Assembly: GCF_937468385.1 (NCBI RefSeq)
Contig: NZ_CALBWS010000022.1
Span: forward strand, 30,311 to 94,310
Length of the DNA: 64,000 bases
Source: Neobacillus rhizosphaerae
GTDB taxonomy: Bacteria; Bacillota; Bacilli; Bacillales; Cytobacillaceae
Reading direction: 5' to 3'
The notes under the pieces are model-generated. The model did no database searches. It saw only the letters and a list, made by a program, of their open reading frames with translations, and was not told where the DNA came from. Positions 61,818 through 64,000 of the stretch are shown piece by piece. Both the position numbers and the translations under genes were made by a program. Numbering within the stretch: position 1 is the stretch's first letter; each line of letters starts with the position of its first letter.

Positions 61818-62549
61818 CTATATCGGAGTTTTTTTACCAGAATTCCCCTTAAATAAATGAACAATGAACGTTCCCAAGAATACAGCAATTAAAATACTAA
61901 AGAATAGTAATTCATCCATACGGAATCCGAAAGCAGAGATAATCATTTTTACTCCAATAATAGCAATTAGGACAAACGCCGTTATTTCAAATTCAGGGAC
62001 TTTTTCAATTAATGTTAGGAATAATTGGGCTACCCCACGCATCATTAAAATACCTAACACTCCCCCTAGAAATAAGACCCATTCTTGATTAGACACACCA
62101 AATGCAGCGATGACACTATCAAAGCTAAAAGCAATATCCATCAGCTCTACAGTTAAAACTGTTCTCCAAAATCCCATTTTCTTGGATGACACTTCATCTT
62201 CGTCTTCATTTTTCTTAATAAAGTTTTGAAAGACAATCCAAAGAAGATAATGACCACACACAATTTTAATCCAAGGAATGTTGATTAACGAGACCCCTAA
62301 ACTAATGGCCAAAATCCGAAAAAAATAGGCACCAAAAATTCCATAGAAGAGAGCTTTCTTCCGTTGTTGCTTTGGTAAATGCTTCACCATAACAGCCAAA
62401 ACGAGAGCATTATCTGCAGATAATAATCCTTCTAGAATAATAAGGGTACCAATCACTCCCCAGTTAGCAGGGTTAGTCACAACATTTTCTAAAGTTTCCA
62501 GTGAAAAAAATGTACTATAGCTTCTTATGATTTCTTGGAGGAATTCCAT
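61818..62549 (-). CDS. TerC-family membrane protein (YkoY/YceF-like)
   Basis: The 243 residues have seven membrane helices and the TerC motifs LEGLLSADNALVLAVMVKHL and TVELMDIAFSFDSVIAAFGV, with acidic residues inside helices that line a metal path. TerC proteins deliver or export Mn2+ to extracytoplasmic enzymes. AAGAACCG region precedes the ATG; the upstream gap of 580 bases may hold a leader. Metal specificity is inferred. Confidence 0.88.
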   Translation of the reverse strand: MEFLQEIIRSYSTFFSLETLENVVTNPANWGVIGTLIILEGLLSADNALVLAVMVKHLPKQQRKKALFYGIFGAYFFRILAISLGVSLINIPWIKIVCGHYLLWIVFQNFIKKNEDEDEVSSKKMGFWRTVLTVELMDIAFSFDSVIAAFGVSNQEWVLFLGGVLGILMMRGVAQLFLTLIEKVPEFEITAFVLIAIIGVKMIISAFGFRMDELLFFSILIAVFLGTFIVHLFKGNSGKKTPI

Positions 62550-63133
62550 CGGTTCTTCTTTCTTCCCTTCAATTGGTTATTAACTTCTCTTTACTCACCT
62601 CCTCTTCCACGTCTAGTGAATTTTCATTTCGATGTATCCATTAACATCGGAGCCAAAGTAAGAAAAACCATCTAACCAATGGGCACAATCTACCTAAAAA
62701 AATTTCCTGATCTGTTACACTAGTACAGCTTGTCCCCTTTAATTTCCAGCTACAAGTTGCTTACTTATTCAATCACCTATTCTAAATGTATGTAATGCTC
62801 TCGAATATATGAACAAAAAACATCCACTAAAACTGAATCAAGGTTCTCAATCAATAACTAATAATTCAAATGATGGATTGGTAAAAACAATGGGGCAAAG
62901 AATGATTTTTTTTGCTATTTAATATGCCTCTTAGATAGATGAAAAATCTTCGCTTAATTCTTTTTTGATTTCTTCAAAAACTTTCTTAAACACTTCCATT
63001 TGGTCTATGATTTTGTCGAATCAAACAAGAATATATTGTCGATTTAATTTAAGCTAATAACTGAAACTAATACTCTCCTCCATACGACTATTATGTTATT
63101 ACAAAATAAAATTCATTTTTAGGGGGGAATAAA
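62550..63133. other. long gap upstream of TerC and of the NlpC/P60-like gene
   Basis: The minus-strand leader of terC contains AAAGGGGACAAGC about 160-180 bases before the start, reminiscent of but not matching the yybP-ykoY Mn riboswitch. A frame at 62935-63000 reads MEVFKKVFEEIKKELSEDFS, a likely remnant. A TTAGGGGGG ribosome site begins the next gene. Nothing else recognised. Confidence 0.4.
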
Positions 63134-63622
63134 ATGAATCAAAGTTTACGGTTATCAAAAGGATTTTTGGCAGGTCTTATTACTTTGGCATTGGCAATTG
63201 CATTGTTGTTTTCACCATTTTTACAAAGAGCTGAAGCATCCGTGTCCTGGGGTCAGGAAGTAACTACCGTGGCCGAACGATTCATAGGGAAAGATTATAA
63301 ATGGGGTGGAAATACTCCTAAGGGCTTCGACGCATCTGGTTATACCCAATATATTTTTAAAAACTCTCCTGCAAAAATGAATCTTCCTCATTCTTCTAAA
63401 GAACAATATAAACTTGGTAAAGCTATAGGAAAGAAAAATCTCAAAGAAGGCGATTTAGTTTTCTTTAACACGGATGGAAAAGGTGTATCATTTGTAGGAA
63501 TCTACCTAAATAAAAATCAATTTCTTGCCGTTACCGTTAGCAAAGGCGTTTCGATCCAATCATTAAACACAAAATATTGGAAGGATCGTTATGTCGGTGT
63601 GAAAAGAGTGGTCAAAGAGTAG
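63134..63622 (+). CDS. secreted NlpC/P60-fold protein lacking catalytic residues
   Basis: The 162 residues start with a signal peptide (FLAGLITLALAIALLFSPFL then AEA cleavage) and consist of one NlpC/P60 domain. The fold is clear: FIGKDYKWGGNTPKGFDASG, EGDLVFFNTDGKGVSFVGIY and KYWKDRYVGVKRV. But the catalytic Cys of DCSG is Ala67 and the catalytic His of SHVGIY is Phe120. It therefore cannot be a normal endopeptidase. It may bind peptidoglycan or act as an inhibitor. GGGGGG precedes ATG. Confidence 0.85.
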   Translation: MNQSLRLSKGFLAGLITLALAIALLFSPFLQRAEASVSWGQEVTTVAERFIGKDYKWGGNTPKGFDASGYTQYIFKNSPAKMNLPHSSKEQYKLGKAIGKKNLKEGDLVFFNTDGKGVSFVGIYLNKNQFLAVTVSKGVSIQSLNTKYWKDRYVGVKRVVKE

Positions 63623-63646
63623 AAAATTAAAATAGATAAATAAGCG

Positions 63647-63680
63647 AAATACAAGCGGTCAAGAATGATCGCTTGTATTT
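63647..63680 (+). terminator. terminator of the NlpC/P60-like gene
   Basis: Stem AAATACAAGCGGTCA / TGATCGCTTGTATTT with one G-T pair, 24 bases after the stop. Confidence 0.8.
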
Positions 63681-63818
63681 ACCCTTCATTCCTCTCGGTC
63701 ATTTACTTTTTTTAACATCCATATTTTACTATTTTCATTAAGGGGTAGTGTCAGGAAAACGCGATTTACAACGTTATGGAAATCCAAATATATATAAAAG
63801 CCTAATTTCTCGATGATC

Positions 63819-64000
63819 TGACCCAATAAAGTTAGACAAATATTTTAGGCTACTTTGAGGACCTGAGTTCGGTATTCTACTGGGCTTAGGTCTTTTAATT
63901 TTGCCTTTATTCGTTTGTTATTGTAATAGTGAATATAGTCTTCTAATTCTTTTTCAAAATGCTCAATGCTATCAAACTCCTGTAGATAAAGGAGTTCTGA
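63819..64000 (-). mobile_element. 3' end of an IS3-family insertion sequence
   Basis: TGACCCAATAAAGTTAGACA at 63819-63838 looks like an IS3-family terminal inverted repeat. The element continues past the right edge with the end of its transposase gene. Confidence 0.8.
63845..64000 (-). CDS. IS3-family transposase OrfB, C-terminal fragment (continues outside the window)
   Basis: The 51 visible codons encode [20 protein letters not shown] then [20 protein letters not shown] and a stop. YIHYYNxxRIKxKLxxLSPVEYR is the characteristic C-terminus of IS3 (IS150 group) DDE integrase-type transposases. The catalytic core lies outside. Only one inverted repeat is visible, so completeness cannot be judged. 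Confidence 0.88.
   Translation of the reverse strand, partial: SELLYLQEFDSIEHFEKELEDYIHYYNNKRIKAKLKDLSPVEYRTQVLKVA

Noticed and set aside
62690..62780. yybP-ykoY manganese riboswitch before terC
   Set aside because: The leader has AAAGGGGACAAGC but not the expected GGGGAGTAGC or the other conserved loop; a covariance search would be needed.

Overview
The window looks like chromosomal DNA of a low-GC, endospore-forming member of the Bacillaceae. The inference rests on acnA next to sspO/sspP, cwlJ, a gerPF-like gene, CotB-like coat genes, a T-box leader, and TreR, CcpC and Zur type operators. A Neobacillus-like or neighbouring genus is plausible, but the sequence alone does not fix the genus. 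No rRNA or tRNA gene was recognised.

Layout. 0-5.5 kb: a VmlR-type ABC-F resistance gene cut by the left edge, with an attenuator leader and a 15-codon leader peptide; aconitase with a double CcpC-like dyad; spore proteins SspO and SspP. 5.5-9 kb: a selenocysteine locus with selA, a small Hsp20-like gene, a SelW-like selenoprotein with CxxU encoded by in-frame TGA, and selD, which itself carries an in-frame TGA at its catalytic position. Both TGA genes would be missed or truncated by ordinary gene calling, and both have a 6-bp hairpin with the same GUU loop downstream of the TGA. 9-9.8 kb: two unrelated intergenic repeat arrays with periods of 21 bp and 52 bp. 9.8-12.1 kb: a threonine-to-glycine pathway (kbl, short-chain tdh). 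12-21 kb: nitronate monooxygenase with a FadR-like box, a GerPF-like gene, a YfmM-type ABC-F, gene remnants, a YjaZ-like metalloprotein, an FMN reductase, and a MerR regulator with a CorC-type transporter. 21-25 kb: VanZ and three tandem CotB/DUF2642-like coat genes. 25-37 kb: PAP2, a second nitronate monooxygenase, DUF2500, a DCC thioredoxin-like protein, a LysM-carboxypeptidase, a stand-alone PD-(D/E)XK plus RAMA-like nuclease, CwlJ, and a three-gene ECF sigma / PadR-like / SEDS operon. 37-41.6 kb: a complete trehalose operon (treP, treA, treR) with promoter, two TreR operators and a cre site. 41.8-48 kb: SRAP peptidase, acetyltransferases, small membrane proteins, a truncated K+ channel, a Gly/His-rich coat-like protein and a SET-domain protein. 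48-55.7 kb: YebC-like regulator, threonine deaminase under a T-box, gamma-carbonic anhydrase, methionine aminopeptidase, Zur-controlled zinc-binding lipoprotein and an MFS exporter. 55.9-64 kb: an orphan sporulation-kinase-like histidine kinase, a Cys-rich repetitive coat-like protein, prolyl aminopeptidase, a GIY-YIG/DUF2087 pair, an M50-like membrane protease, TerC, a catalytically dead NlpC/P60 protein, and the end of an IS3-family insertion sequence.

How parts work together. SelA and SelD supply the selenocysteine machinery used by SelD and the SelW-like protein, but selB and tRNA-Sec lie outside the window. kbl and tdh degrade threonine, whereas ilvA diverts it to isoleucine. Trehalose is imported by TreP and cleaved by TreA under TreR. 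Much of the remainder is spore coat or germination material and stress accessory functions.

The most interesting signals are the two selenoprotein genes with their shared hairpin, the 21-bp-period intergenic arrays found at three loci (two sharing a downstream 14-mer), the PD-(D/E)XK-RAMA nuclease, the ABC-F attenuator and the dead NlpC/P60 protein.
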